Shown here: positions 44,467-52,394 of the stretch, in pieces
How the letters are laid out: each line of letters begins with the position of its first letter
Position numbering within the stretch: the first letter of the stretch is position 1
NCBI RefSeq assembly: GCF_002072105.2
Contig: NZ_MTBC01000001.1
Location: forward strand, 1 to 64,000
Origin: Croceivirga radicis
GTDB lineage: Bacteria; Bacteroidota; Bacteroidia; Flavobacteriales; Flavobacteriaceae
Reading direction: 5' to 3'
Length of the DNA stretch: 64,000 nt
Notes under the pieces: generated by a model
Told to the model about the DNA's origin: nothing
The model's database searches: none
Seen by the model: only the letters and a program-made list of their open reading frames with translations
Program-made: the position numbers and the translations under genes

Positions 44467-45879
44467 CTATTTTATAGTTGTTGGGCAAACATAATCAGAC
44501 ACAGGAATTCCTGCCTCTTTAATAGCCTTAAATCCGCCAGCAACATCAATTAAATTGTGAATTCCTCTACTTTTTAGAATACTTGCGGCAATCATACTTC
44601 TATAACCACCGGCACAATACACATAAAATGTTTGCTCAGAAGGGAATTCTGCCAGGTGATTATTTAAGAAATCTAAGGGTGTTGCATGGGCATTTGGGAT
44701 GTGTTCAGAAATATATTCTCCTGGTTTTCTAACGTCAAATACCGGTACATCTTCGGCCTCCATGGCCTCTTTTAGTGCGGTTGCAGGCACGGTACTTACC
44801 GTATCATATTCCATAGAGGCCTTTTTCCAGGCTTCAAAACCGCCTTTTAGATAACCTAAGGTATTATCAAAACCAACACGTGAAAGCCTTGTAACCACTT
44901 CTTCTTCCCTACCTTCTTCTACCACTAATAAAATAGGCTGTTGTACATCGCCAATCAAAGCACCCACCCAAGGCGCAAAACCGCCATCTATTCCTATAAA
45001 AATGGAGCGTGGTATGTGCCCCTTGGCAAATTCGTTTTGATGTCTAACATCTAAGACAATAGCACCGGTTTCGTTGGCCGCAGCCTCAAATGCGGTTGGT
45101 GATAACGCCTGGGTACCTCTTTCCAAAACCTCATCAATATCATCATAGCCTTCCTTGTTCATCTTAACGTTTAATGGAAAGTATTGTGGAGGAGGCAACA
45201 AACCTTCTGTAACTTCTTTTACAAATTCTTCCTTGGTCATATCTGCCCGCAGGGCATAATTCATCTTCTTTTGGTTCCCTAGCGTGTCTACCGTTTCCTT
45301 CATCATATTTTTACCACAAGCAGAACCGGCACCATGCGCAGGGTATACCACTACATCATCTGCCAAAGGCATTATTTTGGTACGCAAACTATCAAACAAA
45401 GTAGCTGCCAATTGTTCTTGGGTCATATCCGCAGCTTTTTGAGCCAAATCTGGCCTACCTACATCCCCTAAAAACAAAGTATCTCCACTAAAAATAGCAT
45501 GGTCTTTTCCATTTTCGTCTTTTAGTAAATAGGTGGTACTTTCCATGGTATGTCCAGGTGTGTGCAAGGCTACAATGGTTACCTTGCCCAATTTAAACTC
45601 CTGATTGTCTTTTGCTATTATGGCATCAAACGTAGGATTGGCGTTTGGCCCATACACAATTGGAGCTCCCGTTTCTTTAGACAAGGTAACATGTCCGCTC
45701 ACAAAATCTGCATGAAAATGGGTCTCAAAAATATACTTGATTTCTGCATTGGCCTTAGCCGCTCTATCCAAATATGGTTTTACCTCTCTAAGGGGATCAA
45801 TTATAGCCACTTCGCCATCACTTTCAATGTAATATGCCCCTTGGGCCAAGCATCCGGTATATATTTGTTCTATTTTCAT
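44467..45879 (-). CDS. Persulfide dioxygenase-rhodanese fusion (MBL fold)
   Basis: A 470-residue protein. The N-terminal metallo-beta-lactamase domain (about 1-240) has the iron site of ETHE1-type persulfide dioxygenases ('ETHFHADFVSGHVTLS', 'AIFSGDTLFLGDVGRPD', 'YPAHGAGSACG'), which oxidise GSSH to sulfite. Two rhodanese domains follow: the first (about 260-355) has lost its Cys (in 'ILLVVEEGREEEVV'), the second (about 370-460) keeps it in 'FYVYCAGGYRSMIAAS'. First gene of the operon with rhodanese and trxA, behind a Crp/Fnr palindrome. Confidence 0.9.
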   Translation of the reverse strand: MKIEQIYTGCLAQGAYYIESDGEVAIIDPLREVKPYLDRAAKANAEIKYIFETHFHADFVSGHVTLSKETGAPIVYGPNANPTFDAIIAKDNQEFKLGKVTIVALHTPGHTMESTTYLLKDENGKDHAIFSGDTLFLGDVGRPDLAQKAADMTQEQLAATLFDSLRTKIMPLADDVVVYPAHGAGSACGKNMMKETVDTLGNQKKMNYALRADMTKEEFVKEVTEGLLPPPQYFPLNVKMNKEGYDDIDEVLERGTQALSPTAFEAAANETGAIVLDVRHQNEFAKGHIPRSIFIGIDGGFAPWVGALIGDVQQPILLVVEEGREEEVVTRLSRVGFDNTLGYLKGGFEAWKKASMEYDTVSTVPATALKEAMEAEDVPVFDVRKPGEYISEHIPNAHATPLDFLNNHLAEFPSEQTFYVYCAGGYRSMIAASILKSRGIHNLIDVAGGFKAIKEAGIPVSDYVCPTTIK

Positions 45880-45899
45880 TGTAATTGTATTTAATACTC

Positions 45900-45943
45900 C
45901 AAAATTAAGTCTAAGTTTTTTCTTACGCAGTAACTTCTGTTAC
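45900..45943 (-). promoter_or_regulatory. Crp/Fnr palindrome and -7 box before the persulfide dioxygenase operon
   Basis: GTAAC-TTCT-GTTAC (45930-45943), perfect 5-4-5. A full TAnnTTTG box, TAATTTTG (45900-45907 on the minus strand), starts 29.5 nt from the site centre. Predicted transcription start about 45895, leader about 16 nt. Confidence 0.8.
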
Positions 45944-45947
45944 ACAA

Positions 45948-47666
45948 TTATTTATACTGCATAGACACCTTGTTCTGCATGGGCGATTTGCCCACATGTG
46001 CCAAACAATCTTCATAGGCTTCTGCCGTACGTACGTGGATATGGTCTGGCCCAATAACTTTGACCAAGCCACTTTTTACCAGAATATCACGTATGGGGCC
46101 TATGGCACCTGCAAGTTTAAAGGTGATTCCTTTTTCTTTTAGGTCGATGACTATTTTTTCTAATTCTGCGGCAGCAGTATTGTCTATATAATTCACTGGC
46201 TCCGCATTAAGAATAACATAACTCAGCGTTCCTTTTTTAAGGTGGATTTGTTTGTATAAGGCTGTTTTAAAATGTTGCACATTGGCAAAGAACAGCTGTG
46301 CATCAAAACGAAGAATCAGAATGCCGTTATCGCATTCCACATCTTCAGAAAAGCGCTCTACATTCTTAAAATAGTCCATCCCTTTTATTTTACCCAACAC
46401 GGCTACGTGTGGTTTAGAGGTACGATATATTAATAGAAACAAGGAAAACAACACCCCAAAAATGATACCTTGGGCAATACCAACAAAAAGCGTAGTTACA
46501 AAGGTGACAATCAACAATATCAATTCGTCTTTTTGATGTTTGTACAGCTGCGCCGGATATTTTAAATCTAGTAAACCAAAAACAGCCACTAAAATAATGG
46601 CTCCAAGAATAGACTTAGGTAAATATTGAAAGTATGGCGTTAAAAACAACAACACCAAGCCTACTACCAAAGCACTGATAATAGATGCCAGTCCTGTTTT
46701 TGCACCTTCATTTACATTTACGGCGGTACGAGACATACTTGCGTTAGCAGAAAAAGATTGAAATAGTGCCCCAATAATATTACTTACCCCCAATGCTTTT
46801 AATTCTTGGTCTGGCACGGTATGGTACTCTTGGGTACGTTCTTCTACACCTTTGGCAATTGCCATTTCTTCTGCAAAAGCAATAAATGCCAAAGCCATGG
46901 CTAACGGAAATGCAAGTGTTAATTGTTCCCACGTAAAATTGGGCAAAGTAAAAGCGGGTAAACCATTAGGCACATAGCCCACAATGTTTACATCTGCCTC
47001 ATTTACCATAAAAAGATAAATACCCACAATACCCAATACCACTACTATCATGGCAGAAGGCAATTTTCTATTCCATTTTTTTAACCCTACAATAACGAGC
47101 ATGGCCGCAACACCAATGGTAAAATCATACCAATTTAGCGTATGTAAATTGGTAAACAACTGCTGTATGGTCTCTACTGTATTAGACGAAGAAACCTTTA
47201 CCCCAAATAAGTGTTTTAACTGGCTTACCCCTATAACTATAGCTGCCGCAGAAGTAAAACCACTCACTACAGGCCTGGACAAAAAATTGGCTAAAAATCC
47301 TAGTTTTAAGAAGCCCATTGCCAATTGCAACACACCCACAAATAAGGCTATGAACAAGGCCATGGCTATATATTCTCCTTCTGTTGCCAATTTCATGGCA
47401 GATAAGCCAGAAGCCACAATTAGGGCATCCAAAGCTACAGGCCCAACGGCCAATTTTCTACTGGTACCTGTAAGCGCATATACCAAATTTGGAACTAGTG
47501 CGGTATACAACCCGTAGACCGGCGGCAAACCAACTATCATAGCATAGGCCATACCCTGCGGAATTAGCATTACACCAACGGTTAAGCCCGCTACTAGGTC
47601 TCCAGATAAATAAGACTTTTTGTAGTTGGGCAACCAATCTAGAATAGGAAAGTATTTTTTAAGCAT
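45948..47666 (-). CDS. SulP family inorganic anion transporter
   Basis: A 572-residue transporter with about 12 transmembrane segments ('VGLPPVYGLYTALVPNLVYALTGTS', 'SRPVVSGFTSAAAIVIGVSQLKHLFG') and a C-terminal STAS domain (about residues 430-550). SulP proteins move sulfate or bicarbonate. Eight bases after the Crp/Fnr gene, so likely co-transcribed. Given the neighbours, sulfate export or uptake is the best guess; bicarbonate remains possible. Confidence 0.87.
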   Translation of the reverse strand: MLKKYFPILDWLPNYKKSYLSGDLVAGLTVGVMLIPQGMAYAMIVGLPPVYGLYTALVPNLVYALTGTSRKLAVGPVALDALIVASGLSAMKLATEGEYIAMALFIALFVGVLQLAMGFLKLGFLANFLSRPVVSGFTSAAAIVIGVSQLKHLFGVKVSSSNTVETIQQLFTNLHTLNWYDFTIGVAAMLVIVGLKKWNRKLPSAMIVVVLGIVGIYLFMVNEADVNIVGYVPNGLPAFTLPNFTWEQLTLAFPLAMALAFIAFAEEMAIAKGVEERTQEYHTVPDQELKALGVSNIIGALFQSFSANASMSRTAVNVNEGAKTGLASIISALVVGLVLLFLTPYFQYLPKSILGAIILVAVFGLLDLKYPAQLYKHQKDELILLIVTFVTTLFVGIAQGIIFGVLFSLFLLIYRTSKPHVAVLGKIKGMDYFKNVERFSEDVECDNGILILRFDAQLFFANVQHFKTALYKQIHLKKGTLSYVILNAEPVNYIDNTAAAELEKIVIDLKEKGITFKLAGAIGPIRDILVKSGLVKVIGPDHIHVRTAEAYEDCLAHVGKSPMQNKVSMQYK

Positions 47667-47674
47667 CTACTAAT

Positions 47675-48307
47675 CTATAAGTTGATGATTTCTATATGGC
47701 TTCTACTAAGTTTAATTTTACCCATGTTCTCCAACTTTTTTAGTAAGCGAGATATCACGACACGAGAGCTATGCAAATCATACGCAATTTCTTGATGGGT
47801 GTTGGTGATAATTGTACTGTTGTTTACCTCAGACTTTCGTACCAAAAAATCAATTAGCCGCTCATCCATATTCATAAAAGCGATACTATCTACTGTATGT
47901 AGCAACTCATTTAAGCGAGAATGGTAACTCTCGAACACAAAATTTCGCCATGTTTTGTACTTAGCGGTCCATTCTTCCATTTTGTGAATTGGAACCATAA
48001 TAAGCTTGGCATCCGTCTCTGCAATAGCCCTAATGTTACTTTTTGCATCGCCTAGACAACATGCCATTGTCATGCTACAGGTATCTCCTTGCTCCAAATA
48101 ATAAAGTAACAATTCATCACCTTCATCATCCTCTCTAAGTATTTTAATTACACCTTCTAAGAGCAGCGGCATATATTTTATGTACTGCCCAATATCCATC
48201 AATTGAAAACCGGCAGGCACTTCTTTAAAAGTCCCCACTTGGGCAATATCGTTTAACAAAGCTTGCTCAAACGTATTTCCAAAACTGGTATGTAATTCTT
48301 GTATCAC
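47675..48307 (-). CDS. Crp/Fnr family transcriptional regulator
   Basis: A 210-residue regulator: cyclic-nucleotide-binding-like domain (about 20-130), dimer helix, C-terminal winged HTH ('NTHQEIAYDLHSSRVVISRLLKKLENMGKI', about 165-195). A Cys cluster, C77, C83 and C84 ('GDTCSMTMACCLGD'), sits at the effector region, and no Arg/Ser cAMP-binding motif is obvious. The start codon appears to be GTG 48307. It is first in an operon with the SulP gene and has a matching palindrome upstream, suggesting autoregulation. Confidence 0.9.
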   Translation of the reverse strand: MIQELHTSFGNTFEQALLNDIAQVGTFKEVPAGFQLMDIGQYIKYMPLLLEGVIKILREDDEGDELLLYYLEQGDTCSMTMACCLGDAKSNIRAIAETDAKLIMVPIHKMEEWTAKYKTWRNFVFESYHSRLNELLHTVDSIAFMNMDERLIDFLVRKSEVNNSTIITNTHQEIAYDLHSSRVVISRLLKKLENMGKIKLSRSHIEIINL

Positions 48308-48311
48308 AGTA

Positions 48312-48355
48312 CGAATTTACACATTAACAATAGCAACTTTAGTAACTCTTGTTAC
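48312..48355 (-). promoter_or_regulatory. Crp/Fnr palindrome and -7 box before the regulator gene
   Basis: GTAAC-TCTT-GTTAC (48342-48355), perfect 5-4-5, overlapping the end of the xanthine-oxidase-type gene. Minus-strand box TAAATTCG (48312-48319, 7 of 8 to TAnnTTTG) again starts 29.5 nt from the centre. It would place the transcription start at or next to GTG 48307, so the mRNA may be leaderless, or the true start is slightly different. Confidence 0.7.
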
Positions 48356-50502
48356 ATCTTGTTCAAGGTCTTTTGTAATGGCATATGATTTAGCCGTTTT
48401 CCCGTTAAACGATACACTGCATTGGCAATAGCGGCACCTATAGGCCCTAAAGGTGGTTCCCCCACTGGCCCAGGAACTTCACGACCTTGTAAAAGGGTTA
48501 CGTTTATTTCCTTTGGTGCGTGTTTCATTAAAGCCATTTGGTAAGGTCCGTAAATAGTGGGCTGTAATTGCCCATCCACTACGGTCATCTCTTCAAAAAG
48601 CGAAGCACTAATGCCCATAATTATGGCTCCTTCGCATTGCGCTTTTACTTGGTCTGGATTCACTGCGAACCCTGGGTCTAAAACACAGGTTACTTTGTGT
48701 ATTTTTATTTGCTGTTTTTCTATAGAAAGTGCTACCACTTGGGCACAAGGGGTACCTGCATCCGTAGAGGCGGCAAAACCCATGGCCTTACCATCGATCA
48801 CCTTGTCCGTATAGCCCGCCTTTTCCGCGGCTGTTTCTATCACCTTTCGTAATCGTGCACCTGCGTCATCGTCCTTAATGTGTTCCAAACGAAAATCGAC
48901 CGGGTTTTTCCCCGCCTTTTCTGCCAAGATATCCATAAAACTTTCCCAAGCAAAGGTATTGGCCAATAAGCCTAAACTACGCCACCAACTGGTAGCAAAT
49001 GGGAGTTCTACATGCCAAGAGGTAGTTCTAATGTTGGGAATAGCAAAATATTGACAAAATCCGCCACGTATGGCCCCCACATCTGCGCCCAACATTTTGT
49101 TTAAAAATCCGGGTAATAAGGCTGAATCTATGGCTACATCTCCACTAGAGAAATCGTGCTGAATGCTTTCTATTTTGCCATTAGCCGTAAGTTTTGCTTT
49201 AAGTTGATGATGTGTAGGCGGCCTAAACATATCATGCTGAAACTCTTCTTTACGACTAAAAAAATATTTTACGGGTTTGCCAACCAATTTGGACATTACT
49301 GCCGCTTGCACTGCATGTGGCGTGTGTAACCGTCTACCAAAACCGCCTCCTAAAAAAGTGGGAATTATATTCACTTTATCAGTATCTAAATCCAATCGTT
49401 TTGCTACCTCCTTTTGGGTAATAGCTACTACCTGAGTAGATAAAAATAAAGTAGCACCATCATCGGTTACATGTGCTACCACGCCGTTAGGTTCTATCTG
49501 GGCATGTGCAGCTATTGGCGTGGTAAACTCCGCCTCTACAGCTACTTCTTCTAAGGCATCTCCCTTTTTCTGAATTAGCGTAGGATTGCCATTGCCCACT
49601 TTCATCTTGGCCTCAATATCCTTTAACTGCAACTGTGTAGGGGCATCCCAAGTTACCTTAATTGCCTGTTTTGCATTTTCGGCTTCCAAATACGAGTTGG
49701 CTACCACGCCCACAAAATCATCTTCCTGAATAATCTTAAGCACGCCTGGCATTGACGCTGCTTGGCTAACATCTGCACTTATAAATGTTGCCCCTATGTA
49801 TTCTGGCCTTACCACCGTACCATACACCATGTCTGGCATGCTCGCATCCATACCAAAAATGGGTACTCCAAATACCTTATCCTCTAAATCTACCCTAGGT
49901 AAGGGTTTGCCAATTAGTTTATAATCCGATAGCTTTTTAAGTTCTGGGGTATCTACTTCTGGCCATTGGTTTACCTGTTTTGCCAAAGCCGCAAAAGTAA
50001 GTTCCTTCTTGCCAGCACTCACCTTCGTTTCTTCCATTACAACATCAGCAACAGCTACCTCCCACAGCTCTGCAGCAGCGGTTTTAATCATTTCTCGCAT
50101 GGTTGCGGCAAGTTCCCGTAAGGGTTGCCATAAACTTGCAATAGAAGTACTACCTCCTGTAGCAAAACTATCCATATTACCAGTGATGGAAGGTGCGTGA
50201 ACCACCTCTATACTAGATAAGGGCAATTCTAACTCATCTGCTGCCAATTGTGCCATACCCGTAAAGGTTCCTTGACCCATTTCTACCTTTGGAGAATATA
50301 GGCGAATTCTATTTTCTTCAGTCAGTTCAAACCACAAAACGGGTTCCATACCGCTACCTAAATAAGGAGAATCGGCGGAATTTGCATAAGCTAAAACCTG
50401 CCTACGAATAGGGTTGCGAAACAAGTACGTACCAACCGCTACAATGCCAGCCGTACCTAATGCTCCTCTTACCAAAAACTTTCTTCTAGATACCTTTGCC
50501 AT
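48352..50502 (-). CDS. Xanthine-oxidase-type molybdopterin subunit (isoquinoline oxidoreductase-like)
   Basis: A 716-residue molybdenum-hydroxylase large subunit. Twin-arginine signal 'VSRRKFLVRGALG' directs export. Strings: 'PYLGSGMEPVLWFELTEENR', 'PKVEMGQGTFTGMAQL', 'FLGGGFGRRLHTPHAVQAAV', 'GEPPLGPIGAAIANAVY' with the Moco-binding glutamate in 'VGEPP'. Resembles IorB. ATG 50502 is one base after the stop of the 2Fe-2S subunit. Substrate unknown. The end overlaps the Crp/Fnr site. Confidence 0.88.
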   Translation of the reverse strand: MAKVSRRKFLVRGALGTAGIVAVGTYLFRNPIRRQVLAYANSADSPYLGSGMEPVLWFELTEENRIRLYSPKVEMGQGTFTGMAQLAADELELPLSSIEVVHAPSITGNMDSFATGGSTSIASLWQPLRELAATMREMIKTAAAELWEVAVADVVMEETKVSAGKKELTFAALAKQVNQWPEVDTPELKKLSDYKLIGKPLPRVDLEDKVFGVPIFGMDASMPDMVYGTVVRPEYIGATFISADVSQAASMPGVLKIIQEDDFVGVVANSYLEAENAKQAIKVTWDAPTQLQLKDIEAKMKVGNGNPTLIQKKGDALEEVAVEAEFTTPIAAHAQIEPNGVVAHVTDDGATLFLSTQVVAITQKEVAKRLDLDTDKVNIIPTFLGGGFGRRLHTPHAVQAAVMSKLVGKPVKYFFSRKEEFQHDMFRPPTHHQLKAKLTANGKIESIQHDFSSGDVAIDSALLPGFLNKMLGADVGAIRGGFCQYFAIPNIRTTSWHVELPFATSWWRSLGLLANTFAWESFMDILAEKAGKNPVDFRLEHIKDDDAGARLRKVIETAAEKAGYTDKVIDGKAMGFAASTDAGTPCAQVVALSIEKQQIKIHKVTCVLDPGFAVNPDQVKAQCEGAIIMGISASLFEEMTVVDGQLQPTIYGPYQMALMKHAPKEINVTLLQGREVPGPVGEPPLGPIGAAIANAVYRLTGKRLNHMPLQKTLNKM

Positions 50503-50503
50503 A

Positions 50504-50995
50504 CTATTCCTTTTCTTGTTCAGTAATTGGTAATTCACTATTCAGTGCTGCAGCTCTATGTATTGCCTTACGCATGCGATAGTACGTACCGCAACGGCAT
50601 ACGTTAATAATATTGTTGTCAATATCTTCATCTGTTGGCTTAGGCACTTTTTTTAGAAGCGCAGCGGTAGCCATCATAAACCCAGGCTGGCAATAACCAC
50701 ATTGCGGCACTACTTCTTCTATCCACGCTTGCTGAACAGGATGTGGATTTTCTTTTGTTCCTAGACCTTCTATAGTAGTTATGGTTTTTCCTTCTGCAAA
50801 TTTTATAGGGTACGAACAAGAACGTACCGCTTGGTCATCCACCAAGAGCGTACAAGCCCCACAGGCAGCCTTTCCGCACCCAAACTTGGTACCTTTTTGG
50901 TCTAACACATCCCGAATTACCCATAATAGTGGGGTCATTTCGTCTTCTATTTGTACTAATTGCGGAGTGCCATTTACTATAAGTTGTATTTTCAT
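50504..50995 (-). CDS. 2Fe-2S subunit of the molybdenum hydroxylase
   Basis: A 163-residue iron-sulfur protein with both clusters: plant-ferredoxin-type 'CGKAACGACTLLVDDQAVRSC', then 'CGYCQPGFMM' and 'VCRCGTYYRM'. It transfers electrons from the Mo subunit. ATG 50995 ('MKIQLIVNGTPQLVQIED') starts the ferredoxin fold; the 14-residue longer form overlaps the next gene upstream. Located between the large subunit and the dihaem cytochrome. Confidence 0.92.
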   Translation of the reverse strand: MKIQLIVNGTPQLVQIEDEMTPLLWVIRDVLDQKGTKFGCGKAACGACTLLVDDQAVRSCSYPIKFAEGKTITTIEGLGTKENPHPVQQAWIEEVVPQCGYCQPGFMMATAALLKKVPKPTDEDIDNNIINVCRCGTYYRMRKAIHRAAALNSELPITEQEKE

Positions 50996-51000
50996 TTGTT

Positions 51001-51606
51001 TTATTTTGTGGGTATTACAGCTCCGTCTGCGAACCATTTTTCTACAACTGCGATATATTCTTCCTTAGATAAGGGTGGTTTTTCTCGTTCTACACCGTTG
51101 GCATCCACCCCAGGATTCCATGCCCATAAAACCAGTGCATCTTTGGTAAGGTGTTCTACGAGCGCTTCATGATTTTTACCGCCGTTCGTTTCGGTGTTTA
51201 ACAAGCGTTCCGCAATTTCTATTCTGGTTAATCCCTGCCACCCCATAGATGCTGGTGCTAGCCCCCAATGGGGTGCTCCTGGAACTCCTGAATAGGGATT
51301 ATTTTCTTTTTGGTGACAGGTATGGCATTGGGTAGCTTCAAAACCATGGTCATCCGCACCTCTGGCCATATCAAAATGATGCGGCTGCCGTTCCATGCCT
51401 TGTTTGGGCAGGTTGTCTGTCGGGTGGCAGTTCATACAACGGGGATGGGTTAACACATCCATCAGTTGATGAAAAGTAGTCTCGTTAGACACTTCTACTG
51501 GCTTATCTATTGTTTTATAATTGCTTACGTGGACGGATGTATTAAGACCGAAGAGCATTCCCGTGAGCAGAACTAGCAGGAATAGTAAGGGGAGCGATTT
51601 TTTCAT
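51001..51606 (-). CDS. Dihaem c-type cytochrome of the hydroxylase operon
   Basis: A 201-residue exported protein (signal 'MKKSLPLLFLLVLLTGMLFG') with two CxxCH sites: 'HPRCMNCHPTDNLP' and 'QCHTCHQKENNP'. Six bases before the 2Fe-2S gene, so probably the electron outlet of the molybdoenzyme. First gene of the operon. Confidence 0.82.
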   Translation of the reverse strand: MKKSLPLLFLLVLLTGMLFGLNTSVHVSNYKTIDKPVEVSNETTFHQLMDVLTHPRCMNCHPTDNLPKQGMERQPHHFDMARGADDHGFEATQCHTCHQKENNPYSGVPGAPHWGLAPASMGWQGLTRIEIAERLLNTETNGGKNHEALVEHLTKDALVLWAWNPGVDANGVEREKPPLSKEEYIAVVEKWFADGAVIPTK

Positions 51607-51645
51607 CCTTTCGTTTTTTCCAAGATACGAAATATAGCAAAGCCA

Positions 51646-51653
51646 TACCTTTG
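51646..51653 (+). promoter_or_regulatory. -7 promoter element before phnA
   Basis: TACCTTTG, full TAnnTTTG match, ending 26 bases before TTG 51680. Confidence 0.4.
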
Positions 51654-51679
51654 CCGTTACAACCTAAACGTCTACTATT

Positions 51680-52243
51680 TTGATTAAAGAATTACAAGAA
51701 CGAAGTGGTAACCAATGCGAACTTTGTGGTAGCCAAGATAATTTAGAACCTTATATTGTTGCTCCAAAAACAGGAAGCATTGCCGAGGAGTACGCCCTGC
51801 TCTGTGCTGTTTGCTCAAAACAATTAGACCAGCCAGAAACCGCAGACCCTAATCATTGGCGATTGCTAAATGATAGTATTTGGAACCCCAATGCAGCCGT
51901 GCAAGTACTTTCTTTTAGAATGCTACATCATCTTAAACACGAAGGCTGGCCCGTAGATTTATTAGATATGATGTATTTAGAGGACGATACCCGTAGTTGG
52001 GCAGAGGCTACATTACCCAATGAAAATGCTCTAGTACACAAAGACAGCAATGGTAATATTTTAGCTGTAGGGGACAATGTGGTTTTAATACAAGATTTAA
52101 ACGTGAAAGGAGCTGGTTTTACCGCTAAAAGAGGTACAGCAGTGCGTAATATTTCTTTAGACCACGAGAACGAAACCTACATAGAAGGCAAAGTAAATGG
52201 GCAGCATATTGTGATACTAACGAAATATGTAAAGAAACTATAG
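51680..52243 (+). CDS. phnA: PhnA-like zinc-ribbon protein
   Basis: A 187-residue protein: N-terminal zinc ribbon ('CELCGSQDNLEPYIV', 'LLCAVCSKQLDQ'), a C-terminal PhnA domain (about 125-187: 'LVHKDSNGNILAVGDNVVLIQDLNVKGAGFTAKRGTAV', 'DHENETYIEGKVNGQHIVILTKYVKK'). The alkylphosphonate link in the name is historical; the function is unsettled. The start is TTG 51680, with no ATG in frame before 'IKELQERSGNQCEL'. Confidence 0.9.
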   Translation: MIKELQERSGNQCELCGSQDNLEPYIVAPKTGSIAEEYALLCAVCSKQLDQPETADPNHWRLLNDSIWNPNAAVQVLSFRMLHHLKHEGWPVDLLDMMYLEDDTRSWAEATLPNENALVHKDSNGNILAVGDNVVLIQDLNVKGAGFTAKRGTAVRNISLDHENETYIEGKVNGQHIVILTKYVKKL

Positions 52244-52372
52244 ACCATACTTTTATCATAAAAATAATTGGGATTACCATGTAGTATTTCTCTTATTTTA
52301 TGGACGTAAACGACAAAAAAAATTGTTTTAAAAATATTTTAAAATAGCGTGGTCACGAACGTTCAAGCCTAT

Positions 52373-52380
52373 TATATTTG
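52373..52380 (+). promoter_or_regulatory. -7 promoter element before the alkaline phosphatase gene
   Basis: TATATTTG, full TAnnTTTG match, 14 bases before ATG 52395. No TTTG -33 element seen. Confidence 0.45.
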
Positions 52381-52394
52381 TTAAAAGTACACTT

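Noticed and set aside
51606-51680. Crp/Fnr site before the xanthine-oxidase-type operon or phnA
   Set aside because: Only a single half (GTTAC at 51656-51660) is present, with no matching left half, so it was not counted.
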